A stretch of DNA of 64,000 nt from Mauremys mutica (GCF_020497125.1 NC_059079.1:50975114-51039113); one strand, 5' to 3'; counted from the stretch's first letter, positions 12,157 through 24,800 are shown. Program-made: numbers and translations. Notes: a model not told the origin generated them from the letters alone.

Positions 12157-12287
12157 CGCCCTGATCTGACAAATAGTTTTTGAATATGCTTAATTTTAGT
12201 CATGTGAGTAATTCCATTTGTGATCTATAGGACTATTTATGTAATCAGAGTTATGCAAGCTCTTAAGTGTTTGCATGTATTGGTGCC
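12157..12287. repeat. Self-complementary short repeat
   Basis: The left arm CGCCCTGATCTGACAAATAG and the right arm CTTAAGTGTTTGCATGTATT are decayed versions of the CCTGATCCTGCAAAGACTTA inverted-arm repeat, with GTCATGTGAGTAATTCCATT in the middle. It is interpreted as a foldback DNA element remnant. Confidence 0.6.
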
Positions 12288-12979
12288 ACTGTTTGCAAGG
12301 CAGTATAAATGTATAGTTATATCACTTTATTTATAGGAATAGTAGATAGGGCACGAATACTGGAAGTAAAAGAGAATTTAAAACAATTTTCTCAAAATCA
12401 CTTTTTAATCTGTCCTCATTTCCCGTGGCACAGTTTAAGGACATATGGAGAGAAAGTAGTCAGATCCGTAATGGTAGGATCAGGGCTCAGAGTAACTTTT
12501 AGGCCATTTGTCCAGGGAATGCCATGTGAATAGTATGCCTCATGGAAAGGACTTTGGCTTTGGAAAGATGGTACAAATTGCACCACTTAGAGGGATGAAC
12601 TGCTAAAAGGAACGAATAGTGGCCTTGGACTAGATTATACAACCAGAACTCCTGGCTGGGGAAAGATATACTTTGAGTGATACTACTGAAAAGAAAAACA
12701 GCTAGATGTCATTGTGGAACAGATCTGTTCAATGTGAAGTGTAAATGAACTAGTGACTGAGAAACTAAATTTAAGAAGGCATTAGAGATAATACTGTCAT
12801 AATGCCATTATATAAAATGATACTTCTCCCGCACCTTGGATACAACACCAATTATTATTATTTACTTCATCACAAAAACATACTAAAATGAAAGCCCCAT
12901 AGAAAAAGTGCAACTTAGGTGGCATGAGTAATAAGAAGCTTTCATATGAGAAGAAACTAAAGAGAGAGTAGATGGCATT

Positions 12980-13075
12980 TTGAAATGCCTAGTGTTGGCC
13001 CAACACCCCCCCCCAACATGAATGGTGAAACCCCCACTGACTTCAATGGAAGCAACATTAGACAAATGCTGAATG
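12980..13075. repeat. Short repeat fragment with CACTGACTTCAATGG core
   Basis: GTTGGCCCAACACC followed by a C-run and CCCCACTGACTTCAATGGAA looks like another snap-back repeat half. Boundaries and class are unclear. Confidence 0.4.
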
Positions 13076-13957
13076 GTTTTCAAAATCCCAACTCATGACA
13101 ATTTAGTGACTAATCCAGCAACATTTGTGAATAACTTTACACATATGACGAGTCCCAGTGAGAAGCGCTGATTCCACTGAATTCACAAAATTAATAAGGC
13201 TGTGTGGTCGGTGCTAGTGTCTCTGCGTATGGATCCAGTTTTAGAATGGGGCCTTAATGATCATGAAACATTGAGATCTTGGTCCTCTGAATCCCCAGTT
13301 GGTACTCCTTCTCCCCACACAGCCCCTCTCCACTCCTCCCATCTTTCCAATTAATGTCACACATTCCATTATTATCCTTTCAAAACATCTCTCTTGAATA
13401 AACAGATGTTTTTATTTCAGTCTTAAAGCTGTACCTTTTTCTCTCCCAGGCTTTAACTTTCTTGTAAACTCATAGTGAATGATTTCATCCTTTATAGATC
13501 ACTTGTTACTAGGCCCCTTTTGAAGCTTACGTGAAAAGTAAAATATTAGAAACAAAAAAAGCAACAGACAAAAAGCCTCCTTTTTTACAGGCCAGAGAAC
13601 AGTGATAAGATGATAGTGGCTCTTGGTCATTCATTACTGACCTGGTTTTATTTTTGAACTAATGATCTAAAGGTAAAAGGTTCCATATCTCGTTACTAAA
13701 TAGCATTTCCCTTTCCCATCCAGTTGGTCCCAATATTTCTTTTTAGGACACCTTACATGTGAATGCAGGAAACGAGGAATGTGCAAGAGTACACTTCCAA
13801 AGTTTGAGTTTTGGAGGTGGTGCAATATGTGATGGCAAAAAAGAGGAAAATCTTGGGGTTTCCATGTATAAATAGATTCTATTTGCCTATAATCTGTCAT
13901 GGAGCAGGGATTTTGCTAAAGTGAGATATCCTGCTAGTTCAGTGCAGTATGTCCCTG
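13076..13957. other. No gene or clear repeat
   Basis: About 0.9 kb without a recognisable element; all open frames are short. Confidence 0.45.
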
Positions 13958-14027
13958 TGGACTGGGCAATGAGCTGGGATTCAGAAGACCAGAGTACTTT
14001 TCCCAGGTCTGCAATGAACTCTACGAG
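13958..14027 (+). mobile_element. MIR/CORE-type SINE, tRNA-related head only
   Basis: GACTGGGCAATGAGCTGGGA followed by TTCAGAAGACCAGAGTACTT and CCCAGGTCTGCAATGAACT matches the 5' head of the MIR-type SINE seen complete at 31306-31510. The body and tail are missing, and the sequence switches abruptly to a hAT fragment. Confidence 0.55.
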
Positions 14028-14044
14028 CGCCCTCCACCTGTGTG

Positions 14045-14159
14045 CTGGAGGGCAAAATATCGGGACAATCTGCTTCCCGACTGAACATCGGTCGTGATGC
14101 AGGACAAACAAGTAAATATCAGGACAGTCCCGATAACATCGGGACATCTGGTCACCCTA
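14045..14159. mobile_element. hAT-type element, one end only
   Basis: The right terminus GACATCTGGTCACCCTA at 14143-14159 and the repeated CCCGATA and ATATCGGGAC motifs match the elements at 8962-9179 and 36752-36874. The opposite terminus is missing, so this copy is broken or was carried as part of a composite repeat with the adjoining block at 14160-14385. Confidence 0.65.
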
Positions 14160-14385
14160 CTTAGATCGATTTAGAATTACTTACTTCGTGTCCTTGGAGC
14201 GCGGGATTGACGGCCGTGGCTCCCCTGTCGACTTTGCTTCTGCCTCTTACCAAGCTGGAGTTTAGCAGTCAACGGGAGAGTGATCGGGGATTGATTTATC
14301 ACATCTACACTACACATGATCAATCGATCCCTGATAGATCGATCGCTACCCGCCGATCTGGTGGGTAGTGTAGACGTACCCTAAG
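14160..14385. repeat. Unclassified foldback repeat ending GTGTAGACGTACCCTAAG
   Basis: The block is rich in ATCGAT-like units and has an internal palindrome: GGGATTGATTTATCACATCT and TACAC meet TACACATGATCAATCGATCC. The end TAGTGTAGACGTACCCTAAG resembles the terminus of a repeat common in turtle genomes. CpG density is above the surroundings. No target duplication was found. Confidence 0.6.
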
Positions 14386-15119
14386 AGTTGGCCCATATAC
14401 TTCTGTTCCCCTGTAAATGATGCTTTTCTCTCAAATAATAGAGTGAATTGGAAGGGGTAGGGAAATAGAGACTGTTGCTCCTCACACAAGATATAATCCA
14501 TCTTTTTGTTATGTTTTGTTTAGCCTAGTACTCTGTATGGAATTTCTGAGAACAGGGTCCTTCAAGTGGAACTGCTGCTGCTCTACAAACAAGGCAGTTC
14601 AAGGATGCTGTTGCTAATGTGCTATTCAAAAAGCATAAGGGTGCTGATCTCCTTTTCTATATTTTATAATTATTCACTGTTATACAAGTTTTTTTTAAAA
14701 AATAAAGCACATAGCATGGAAAAATAAAACTGATGGCAGGCAAATATTTGTCAGGAGATAATTAATTCAGGGAGGCATACTCTACAACTCATTAAAGTGC
14801 AACAGATTGATGACATCTGTTTATCATTGAAGTATACATCCCCAAAGCAGTATTATTGGTTTTTTTAATCCTTTTTCTCCAATCAGGCACTGCAGAATTT
14901 TAAAAAGACCCTGAAAAACAAATACTTCCAATCCAAATTAGGAGTGAGAAGATTAAAATTCCATGGTGTTTTGTTCATAAATTGGATATAGTTTTCTTCC
15001 CTGATAAAATTAGGAAAGGGTGAGTGGTAGGATGACTCCTACTACTCAGTTAAATGACTTAATGAGGACTACCAATAAATCAAGAGGATAGTAAATACAG
15101 AGCACAATTTAGTTTACAA

Positions 15120-15150
15120 TATATAAATAAATAAATAAATAAAAATAATA
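15120..15150. repeat. (TAAA)n microsatellite
   Basis: Six consecutive ATAA-type units lie in an AT-rich tract. Nothing suggests a function. Confidence 0.85.
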
Positions 15151-15208
15151 TCAGACTATAAAGGAGGGAAAGAAGGCAGGCTATTCTCCAATATCAAAGC
15201 TTCTCCAA

Positions 15209-15279
15209 GGCCGAATCCAAAGTCCACTGAATTTAATGGAAAGACTCCCACTTACTTCTATGGGCTTTGAAACAGGTCC
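15209..15279. repeat. Self-complementary short repeat
   Basis: GGCCGAATCCAAAGTCCACT on the left faces TATGGGCTTTGAAACAGGTC on the right, with TGGAAAGACTCCCACTTA between. It is a good match to the snap-back repeat with CCAAAGCCCATTGAAGTCAA arms; near-copies occur at 27972-28040 and 43546-43606. Confidence 0.65.
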
Positions 15280-15350
15280 AGAATGGAACCCCTATAGGTT
15301 CCCCTCTTGGGCTCACAGCCTCAGTATGGCAATCTGAGAACCATCTAGAC

Positions 15351-15785
15351 CGGTGGTTCTTGACGGATTACACGTTGTGGGCTGCATATTTGGCCCACAC
15401 TGTGTAACCTGGGCTGCAGGGTAGAGGCAGCTCCAACCCCACCCTCGCTGCGTGGGGCAGCCAGCAGCCCACCCTGGACCACACAGAGCCAGCTGTCTGC
15501 CCCAGACCCTGCCATGCGAGGTGGCCGGCTGCCTTGGACCTGGACCCCATAGCTTGCAGGGCAGGGCGGCAGCCACGACTCCGGACTCTGCCCACATGGG
15601 TCAGGCCAACAGCCCCACCCCTACCATGCAGGGCAGCAGGGCAGACTGATCGGACCCCTCCATGCCAGGGAGCAGAGCAGCTCGTACCCCTCCGTGCCAG
15701 GAAACTGGGAAGCTGGTGGACCCGAGGCACGCGGGCTGGCCTTTAACACACATACGGCCCATGGGCCATGCGCTCAGAACCGCTG
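15351..15785. mobile_element. hAT-type non-autonomous element, GC-rich
   Basis: The ends CGGTGGTTCTTGA and TCAGAACCGCTG are imperfect inverted repeats of the CAGYGGTTCT type. Flanking octamers ATCTAGAC (15343-15350) and ACCTAGAA (15786-15793) match at 6 of 8 positions, fitting an old hAT insertion. The 435-bp GC-rich interior gives overlapping frames of 60-120 codons on both strands, which are composition artefacts. Confidence 0.72.
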
Positions 15786-15793
15786 ACCTAGAA

Positions 15794-17947
15794 AGCATGG
15801 TAGCCAGCAAAACTGTTTGGTTTGAGGTGAGGAAAGGGACTGTTACCATATTTGGTAATACAGAATGCCACAGGAAGATTCCAAAGCAGCAAGGAACAGG
15901 TGTAGGTTAGCAGCATTTGGTTGAGGCAATATACTCAAAGAACTTCAGTAACAGGTACGTTTATCTTCCTTGATAATTGCCTCAGGAGATTCTCACTCCT
16001 GGGAGACCAATTACCAGTAAAAATCTGTACAAGGGAACTGAAGAGTACCTAGCTAAATAATGACTGAAAGATTGTTCTGCTACCATGACCAGTTCTTGCT
16101 CCTAAATCAAGGCAGTAGTACTGAATAAAGGTGTGTGTTGAGAAATGTCTCCGTTTCTGAAAACTCACCACATGAAGCTCAAGTCTATGATAAACTGGTT
16201 TAGACATAGTAAAAAGATTTTGCACTGGTCTTGTGAAGTAAATTATAGGTAACCTCAGTATAGTTCATAGGAGACTCCCTTACTTATAAAAAGAAAAACA
16301 CATAGGTTCATGTACTGTGCAGTGGGAATAATGAGAGGACTCCATGTTTCTAAAACTAAACCAGATCTTTATTAAGAGAACTATTTACAGAGATGCTGCA
16401 ACTACAGCTAGCATTCAAGCCATGTATACACAGACTGATTTCCTGGTGCCCTTTCCAAAGTGTTCCTCACTGCAACCTCTTATCCTTCCTCCATGTTGCA
16501 TGTCTATTGCTTGCTACATCTTTTTTGTTTTTAATTCTGTTGTTTTTGTGTCTTTTGTGCAAGCGTTTACATGCTTGCTGAGGCCAATGGTTACTAGTAG
16601 ATAGGCTACTGTAAGACATGGCCTTTACCACCAGCCTATTGTGGCCTGTTAGACCTCATATTTCTTCAGGTATTCTGAACTTTGAACCAACCTCTCACTT
16701 CTTGTTTGTGTTATTTCTCTTGGTGGGAGACTCCTTTCCACTACTCCCAGGCTTGTGCAAGGTTTTGTTGGTAGAAACCCAGCATTCCGGGTTGTCTGAG
16801 CCACTCCATGCTTCCTTCCAGTTCCATGCAAGCAGCTGCACACACACTCACAACTGGCAGTCTCAGCAAATACTCTAAGGCAGAGATGACCCATACCTGC
16901 CTATAGTGGAGAGGCAGAGTGATGAGAGTGGCTTCAGCAGATGTTAACTGAGCATACTCAGTACAAGCCAAGCAGCAATTCGGAGAGAGGGAGGGCACAT
17001 GACCCCATGTGGCCCCCTCTCCCTCCCAATGTGGTATCTGAGCTGAGGACTGAATGTGCATAGTGAGTGAACTACTTACTCATTCCTAAAGATGGTCCCT
17101 CCAAGTTAGAATTAAGGCACCTTGATAGAACAATGTGGAGAAGTTTGCTCTGCCATTACTCATGCCATATCTGTTTTGTTAATAGCAGGCTTCATTCTCT
17201 AGGACTGTCAGTTTGACATCGTTCACAGGCATTAAATTAACAGGATGTATAGCGATGAGAAGAATCTTGACTCAAAGGTATAACAAACAGTAACATTTCA
17301 TTTTTGAAACATTAATGAACAGATGCCATTCTTATTGACTGAATTTGACATTCAGATAAGTAATGGATAGTTCTAATGACAACTACAAAATCCCTATATT
17401 TATGGTAAAATGGCACTTTTCAGAAATATTAAATTGTGCTTTTGTCTGCATAGATATGGTGGTTTTCTAATAACAGAATATCTAAGTTATTACCACTAGC
17501 ACTATTTGTTTTTATATAAAACAATACTTTAAAAAACTATGTTTTTTAAATTATTATTTTTTAAATGAAAAAATAAAACAAAAAACCCTTCTGATGAACC
17601 AGGCTCTCAGGTGACAACATTTGGTAAATACTTCCTTTCTAAACCACTATTTAAGTAAATAAAAGTAATTTTTGTAGGTTGCCTTTCAAGTATCACATAA
17701 TACTTCACAATTCATTACAGTCTATATAAATACACTCTGTAGGTGAATATCACCTGCTGGTGCCATTTATTTAACAGGGGGCATTTTATTGTCTTCAGTC
17801 CCCTTATTAAGTTGATTCAATGGGAACTAATGCCAGTGCTGATCACTGAGGCTAAAAGGACAAATCCAAACTACAACACTACTCTCTTTAAAACTCCTCC
17901 CACTTCCATTGTTAACCCTCTAATCAGAGTATTAACTCCTGCCACCT
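15794..17947. other. No gene; 16600-17060 may be an unclassified repeat
   Basis: The block at about 16600-17060 is more GC-rich and has overlapping frames on both strands (up to 106 codons), a pattern seen here in repeats, but no boundaries or family could be found. The rest is AT-rich with no recognisable element. Confidence 0.4.
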
Positions 17948-17955
17948 ATACTTCA

Positions 17956-18078
17956 TAGGGTAGCCAAGCCTCCAGTATTGTCCTGGAGGCTCCAGGAATT
18001 AAAGTTTAATCTTTAATGAAAGGTAATGTCATGTGATGAAACCTCCAGGAATTGATCCAAGCAAAATTGGCAACCCTA
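17956..18078. mobile_element. hAT-type miniature element
   Basis: A 123-bp element bounded by TAGGGTAGCCAA and TTGGCAACCCTA. Flanking octamers ATACTTCA (17948-17955) and ATGCTCCA (18079-18086) agree at 6 of 8 positions. The interior contains the inverted phrases CCTCCAGTATTGTCCTGGAG and ACCTCCAGGAATT. It is non-coding. Confidence 0.75.
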
Positions 18079-18837
18079 ATGCTCCATTCATGGTTTTCTG
18101 CTCTGAAGGAGAAATGTAAACCACTACCAGCTAAGTCCTCAACTGCACATACATAAAAAACAGGCTTAAGATGCATATACCTGAACAGGGATGTGTAATT
18201 CTGGACTTAAGTTTCAAGTCCCATAATTTCCAGATCATGCCCATAATGTCTCAATTGCATGCGGACAACTTTAAATGAATACACACTTCAAATTGCACCA
18301 TCTGAAAATTATATGCATTTCTGTGTTTGGTTTTACACCAGCAGATGCACACATACACTCACCCCCACCCATTTGCACGTGCACAAATCTTTAGACATCT
18401 GGCCAAACAGCATTAATAACTCAGACTAAGTATCCTACTTCCTAAGCCAATTCCACATTATTCACAGCTCCCTTTGCAGATTTCACCTTGCTTCCTCTTT
18501 CCATTTTCTACTATACCAGTAATTAAATCCTTCCAAAGTGAAAAAGACTCCTAGCCAACAGCTCAGATATGGTGCAGTAACATTCCTGTTGCTGTGGCAT
18601 TCTACAGTAGTGGATACAACCATTCCACAACAAGCTTTAGTATCTATAGTTATTAGGGCGAGTTGAGTAAGTAGAAGCATGGAGTGGCCTCTCTTTAAAA
18701 AAAAAACACCTATATTATTCCTCAGTGATAATTTAAACAATGGTGCTCAACTTTTTTTCCATATCATGATCCTCATATTACATTGTGGGAGAGGGAAATA
18801 AAAATGAAAAATTGAGATTTTCCCCTCCCACGCAGAA

Positions 18838-19593
18838 ATGGATAAGGGGGATGAGGTAACATATTTTATTGGACTGACTTCTGTTGGTGAGAGAGACAGA
18901 CAAACTTTCAAGCTTACGCAGAGCTCTTCTTCAAATTTGGGAAAGAGTGTCACAGTTAAATACAACATGGAGAAGATTACTATGCTAAACAGTTTACTTT
19001 TGCTAAACAGTTAACACATACTTCAAGGAATCATTCAAGGTGAATACTCCTAGAGTCATAGGGAGGAAAAGTAGGTGGGGAAGCACTGGGGGAGGAGGAA
19101 GTGTTAGTGGGTTATATATTATTATAATAAGCCATAAATCCAGAGCCATAAGGTCTCTATTCAGTCCATGATTTTTAGTGTCTAGGAGATTTATGAATTT
19201 AAGCTCCCAGGCTTGTCGTTTGAAAACCTTGTGCAGGTTTCCTTTGAGGATGAGGACTTATAGGTCAGACACAGAGTGATCACTTTGTGGGGGAAAAAAA
19301 AGGGTTCACTTATAGGTGATGTGTTTTTGTCTTTTATCATTTTCTGGTGAGCTCATTCAAGACTGTAATAATTGTCTGGTTTCACCACTGAAATGTTTTA
19401 TCTACTTATGCTAACCAATCTGTTCCATGTTGTATTTAGCTGTGACACTCTGATTAAGTTTCCCAGACTTGAAGAAGAGCTCTGTGTAAGCTTGTCTCTC
19501 TCACCAACAGAAGTTGGTCCAATAAAAGATATTGCTTCATCCACCTTGTCTCTAATATCCTGGGACTGACACAGCTACAACAACACTGCATTC
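18838..19593. mobile_element. Penelope-like element, two 3' ends in inverted orientation
   Basis: From 18838 to about 19385 the plus strand is the antisense of a Penelope-like 3' region: ATATTTTATTGGACTGACTT near the edge, then the end of the endonuclease gene (the minus strand reads a decayed HSVSDLKVSVLKGN-type segment near 19230-19300). From about 19386 to 19593 the same 3' UTR appears again in sense orientation: GAAGAAGAGCTCTGTGTAAG, then GTTGGTCCAATAAAAGATAT and the terminal CTACAACAACACTGCA. Both outer edges are thus 3' ends, as known for Penelope elements with inverted terminal arrangements. Several stops remain in the gene portion. Confidence 0.78.
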
Positions 19594-19609
19594 TGACTTT
19601 AATGGCAAT

Positions 19610-20803
19610 TGCAATTGCAATTAGCCCTTTAGCCCTCAAATTAGTCTGTCCTACTAGTGAGTCATCAAGGTCAAAATCACACACTTTCTGTGGATAAATA
19701 GAGGAAGTTATGTTCCTAAGCCTGCCAATCGTTACCTTTTCACAAACAGTAATTATCATTGTTATTTATTAGGTTTACAGCAGCCATACATGTGATTAGC
19801 TGTACTGTAAAACATTTAAGAGAGCAATCTGGCAATGGAGAGCTATTTTTTGGCTTGACATAACAAAAAGATAAGAAAGAACAGAGAAGAAATGAGAGAA
19901 GACAAACCAAGTTTTCAACTGAATAGCATGGACCAACAATATTCCAGTTGTAGGTTTCTCACAGAGTACTCACTGGAGCTATTTTCTGTTCATTATTTAT
20001 GTTGTGTGGCTGACATCATAATTTGACTTAGGTTATCTGCTCCATACGTGGCTAGGCAACATTTAAAAACAGAAGACTAATGGAAAACCAACAGCAAATA
20101 CTGAATAACTCATTTCTGGAATAAATTTTTAGATGAGAAATTATTTGAGGTAAATTTTGTTCCAGAATCCCAGAAGTTTCCTATTTTTACAAGTGGCCAA
20201 CAGCAACAGGAATACTCATGAACAACAGACATGCACTTGCCATACACAGCAAGTAAAACATGCTGGTTTTGTTCCCTAAAATACTGGGGACTCTCTACAG
20301 GCATCCTGTTCAAGCACCTCAAGAATATATTGAGTTAATTAGAATCAGAAAGGAGCCTCTTATAGGAATTGAATAGTATACAAGATGTGCACCATATTCT
20401 GACTGTACCTTGAGCTCAGCAAATAGAATTGCAATAGTCCAGCTTCAAATCCACTGTTGTGGGCTAGCATTTCCACAGATGCCTGAGAGGAAAAAAAAAA
20501 AAAGAATATACTCCAACAATGTTCCTAAGGACAGCGATGGAGAACACATTTCAAGACAGATTAAATGTGTTCCTGCACAGAGTACCCAGAATCAAGGACA
20601 ACACCCTTCTTAACAGATTAAATTGAAGCAAGGCTGCACCCAATAGACAGCAGAATCATAAAGGAAAATAATTTAACAAGTATTTGGTATCAAATGCCAG
20701 TATTTCAGTTTTATCTTAGCTTATGTTTAAAAACATTGTTTGTCATCCAGCTCCCTACTTCTGAGAGATATTGAAGTCTTGCCATGCCTCTGCTCTATCC
20801 CTG
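19610..20803. other. No gene; short AT-rich unique DNA
   Basis: It contains a short AATTGCAATTGCAATT run (about 19604-19622) and an A-run at about 20490-20503. Nothing else was recognised. Confidence 0.45.
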
Positions 20804-20817
20804 CCCCCCCCCCCCCC
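20804..20817. repeat. Poly-C run of 14
   Basis: Fourteen uninterrupted C residues form a homopolymer likely to vary in length and to be error-prone in assembly. Confidence 0.9.
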
Positions 20818-20937
20818 GCATCTCTCTTATTCATGAAACAATACGCAGAATAAGGTGACTTTACCGATATATTCTAATAGCTTCAGTGCTGTTCCCTATC
20901 CCTTAAATATTGCACCTGTTGTAAGTTGATGGCTACG

Positions 20938-21559
20938 TGTTTGTTCTCTCTGCATGCCGCACTGGCTCTGGCCAGATAGCCTGTATAGCAGACTTTGATT
21001 GAGCTGCTGAAGAAGACCATAGACTCAGTTCAGTGGCAAAGGCGCTCAGCCAAGTTTATTGTTAACAAAACACGATTCTGGTGCCCTGGTGAATGGTTAC
21101 AGTAACACACACATGCCCATTACAATGGACTAGTTCCCACTTCGGCCAGACAGACACCTCTTCTTTGACCTCTCTTTTATGCACTGATACCACAAAAGTT
21201 ATATATTGCTTGCTCCTCTGATATAGTTAGTAACCACCCTTTACTTTATACCTATTGGTCAGATCAGAACATCTCTATCTATCACCCTGTTATCCTCAGA
21301 AGGGATCAGTGTCTCCCTGTATTGTCTTCTGGGATGTTCTGGTACTACCCTTCTGGAATGTGTTTACATGAATACTTAGTGCCTAGGAGCACTTGTGTTA
21401 TAATGCCAGCCCTGTTCTTGCCAAGTTCATGTATCGGACAGTGAAACTGCAAGCAGGTATTTCCTTTATAATAGGGCCTGACTTTTGCTCATTTTAGTTC
21501 AGGCCTTAGGCCTCATACCGGGCCCCATGCTTTAGACACTCTCTTTCTACTATAGCACA
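20938..21559 (-). mobile_element. Solo LTR of an endogenous retrovirus-like element
   Basis: On the minus strand this 622-bp block starts TGTGCTATAG and ends AACAAACA, the TG...CA form of an LTR. It holds a TATA-like ATAAAAGAG (about 21172-21180) and, 115 bp downstream, the polyadenylation signal AATAAA (plus-strand TTTATT, 21055-21060), leaving a U5 of about 115 bp. Flanking pentamers CTACG (20933-20937) and CTACT (21560-21564) match at 4 of 5 positions, as for a retroviral target duplication. No internal gag-pol-env is present, so recombination between two LTRs probably removed the body. Confidence 0.8.
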
Positions 21560-21768
21560 CTACTATTATTTTGCTTTTTTAGCTGCTGTTGTGGATTGGT
21601 CAGATATTTTCACTGAGTTGTCCATGACACCCAGTTGTTTGCTTTTTTCCTGGCTGCCATTAATTTAAAACCCATCAATGGGTATGAGTTCAGATTCTTC
21701 ATTCCAGTATCAGAGGAGAATTCATTCATAGAATAAATCATTTTAGTCTCTGAACAATTTATACGACT

Positions 21769-21894
21769 GGGTCAGATTCTGCCACCTGTATTTATGTTGA
21801 ATAGTAACTCTAATGCAAAAATATTTCCACTGGTTTCCATGGGATTACGTACCTAGCAAGATACTACTATATCTGAGTGAAACAGAATCTGGCC
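21769..21894. repeat. Self-complementary short repeat
   Basis: GGGTCAGATTCTGCCACCTG on the left pairs with GAAACAGAATCTGGCC on the right, with CCACTGGTTTCCATGGGATT at the centre. It is a 126-bp snap-back repeat of the type common in turtles and birds. Confidence 0.7.
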
Positions 21895-24800
21895 ATGGTA
21901 AATATAACAAATCCTCTTTTCCGATAGCAAAACTCAAAGGTGTAATTGCTTAAATCTAATGGCAATTTTTATGCTAATTTTAAACTTTAAGCAGTAAGAA
22001 AAAAGTCTCTGTAGACACACACTCTTCTGGTGTCAAAGATAATTATTAAGACAGAATGAGCAGAAATATATCATAAAATTCCATTATCCTCATTAGTTGT
22101 CATATCTTGTCATAAAGTGTCACATTTTGATTTTCATAATATCAGTGAACTGATATAGTTGTCAGCAACAATACCAAGGTATCTAATTACAACCAGTATA
22201 TTACTAGAAAATTGCTATGTTGTGTCACAAAAGCCTCATATATGACAGCTTAAATAGTAAAATGAGAATTTTTATTTTGTCCTGAAATTAGTTCTCTACA
22301 AAAAAGTGTTTTTAAAAATGTTCTTTTATCTTTAAAAAGAAGTCATACTGCAATTAGCATTCTACTATGATCTGTACTATGCCACAGAGGGCAAACGGTA
22401 TCTTACCCTTTATGCTCAAGATGTACATGATATACTTTTGTTACTGCTTTAAGCCTTAACTCATGCTTTTATTCCCTCTGTGATGGCTGTATTCCAATTT
22501 CTACAGAAGTGAATGACTTCTGTGTTACAGTGTAATCGCATAACTTTATGAAGCTGGGCCACTAGTACTGCTCCAACAATAGAGGAAATAGGTAGATGAC
22601 ATTTTGAGGAAGAAAGTTCCCCAGTGGCAACAAAGGGAGTCAAGTTTACAGCAAAATAGTACTGGTCTGTAAGGGATATTATGGCTACTGCTGAACTAAT
22701 GCCGATGGGGAATTGTGCTGCTAAATCTGAGGCTTCCAGTTTTGTGCCTATGGAATTAGGTTCACTAGCTACAGCTGTGTCTCTCCAAAATGGAAGGTCT
22801 AAATTCTTGCAAGCCAAAAAGCAGCCCAATGTCAACTATGACATGCTTGAGATGACGTTTTGGTTTTTCTAATTTATTCAGACTGAGGTGCATTATGTGT
22901 CATTTCCATTCTTGTGTTTAAAGTGATGTCTTTAGAACTATTTAAACATCCAGCTTGACCTAAAAATCATCAAAAGAGAATGCTTCAAGGAAGGGTCAGG
23001 CAGCAGGTCAGAGGGGAGAGAGAGAGAGAGAGAGGAAGCGTTCCCAATGCAAGCTTCCCAAAGCAAGCAAGCTTGCAGCAACATAAAGCTTCAGAATTTT
23101 GATGAGGTATATAAAATAGTGAGTAACATTATGAGTTGTCTCTTCATCTCATATTCAGTTTTCAGTGTGATGATATTCATATATCATTTTGGTATTAATG
23201 CACATCCATGGTTCAGTCACATTGTCCCAAATTCTCTTCAGTATTCAGGCCATTTTGTGCTGTGCTGTTGGTAAAAAGCAGACCTAAAGCCATCAGTAGG
23301 GATCCTCTGATGACATTGAGGCAGCATGAGCAATTATTATATGTTCTCTTGCTGCTCGTAAAGAAGGCTTAGCTTGAGTACAGGGAACATGACTATAGCC
23401 TCTGTCATGCCCACTGATACACCAGCTACCCACTGGTGTAAGAGGCCAATATGGCAATGGACTAATGGCCAGCAGCCTTCCTGGCTGCTCTAAGGTAGGA
23501 GAAGAGACCACTCCACCACATAGCCAGACCAGGATCAGGTGAGCTTTAAACCACATTTGACACCATCTCCTGAGGTCTGCTGTATGCTCTTTGACCACAG
23601 CCAGGCATCTAGCAGAGTCTTACTACCTCATTAGCTGGCAAAAACTGCTACTCCCATGTTTTATTGTTAGAACTCAATTTCTTTTAATTTCATTAAACAG
23701 AAAATTCTACCAATGTTTATGAAAACAAAACAAAAAACCCACAACCCCCCTCCCCAAAAAAGCCCATGCTCATACACAGCACCCCACAAACACCTTATAT
23801 TTAGAGATACTAATGCCTTCTTGATCCAGTTCAGAATATCTCCAGAAATGTCACATTTTTAAACAGCCTGAATTTTGCTAGTGTAAATATTCCAGAATTC
23901 ACAGAGTATAAATGCACACTGATTATATGGATGATTTTACATCCCAAATATCAAAATATTCAAGTTCATTTGATTTCTCATTTCTTCACAAATACAATAA
24001 AATAAAACATTTTCTATTGCAATAGAGTTTTGGTAGCAGTGTGACAGCGGTATTTCAGAAGACAGTTTACAGCACAATGTTGTACTGAATTCCCCAATAA
24101 AATTTACATTAATATGGGACAGAGTAAAAAGCTGTAATTTAGATTAAAACCTTCACAGGGATGTTGTAATTATCTTAAAAACAAGCATTATGAACACAAG
24201 AAATTCAGAGTTAAGGTTATGTAAAAGATATTCAAACATGTTAATGTATGAAAATTCTCAGATAAGGCACACAGACTTAAAGTTTACTCTGCCTTATTGA
24301 GCCACCAGGCAATAACCATACAATTTCAGTTAATGCGTTTCAGTGTTGTGGTCCCAGGTTAGATTAAACTGATTTTAAAAAGACATTTGATTTATATTTT
24401 TCTCCTCATGCATATTCCTGAACCTCTACTTTAGATTTAAGCTTAGAAAAATTATAACATGATATACAATAGTATCATCAGCACTGCAATATGGCTTGCA
24501 TGATGCCAGTGAACCTAAGGTGATCAGTTTTGTTAAAATAATTTCATTATCATTATGATTTATATGTTAAGGGTACACAGCAGCTCTTCTATTTACAGTG
24601 AATCTTCAACTGCATGATCCATTCAGTGATGATACAATTGTATCAATTTTTGGTACCAAAGATAATTCATTGCCCTGGAAGCCATTGTGAGATTACAAAA
24701 ACTGACTTGTAGAATCACATGAATTAAACAAAATCTTAAATGCGATAACTTCTCTTTGTGCACAAACTCCAAGTAACTTGATATTCAAAGACTAAGAAAG

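Noticed and set aside
20790..20820. A CRISPR or other regular array
   Set aside because: No regularly spaced repeats were seen anywhere in the window; this spot is only a poly-C run.
22461..22835. 124-codon minus-strand frame in unique-looking DNA
   Set aside because: No known domain is visible, and several stop-free runs of this length are expected by chance in six frames of 64 kb. A protein search would be decisive.
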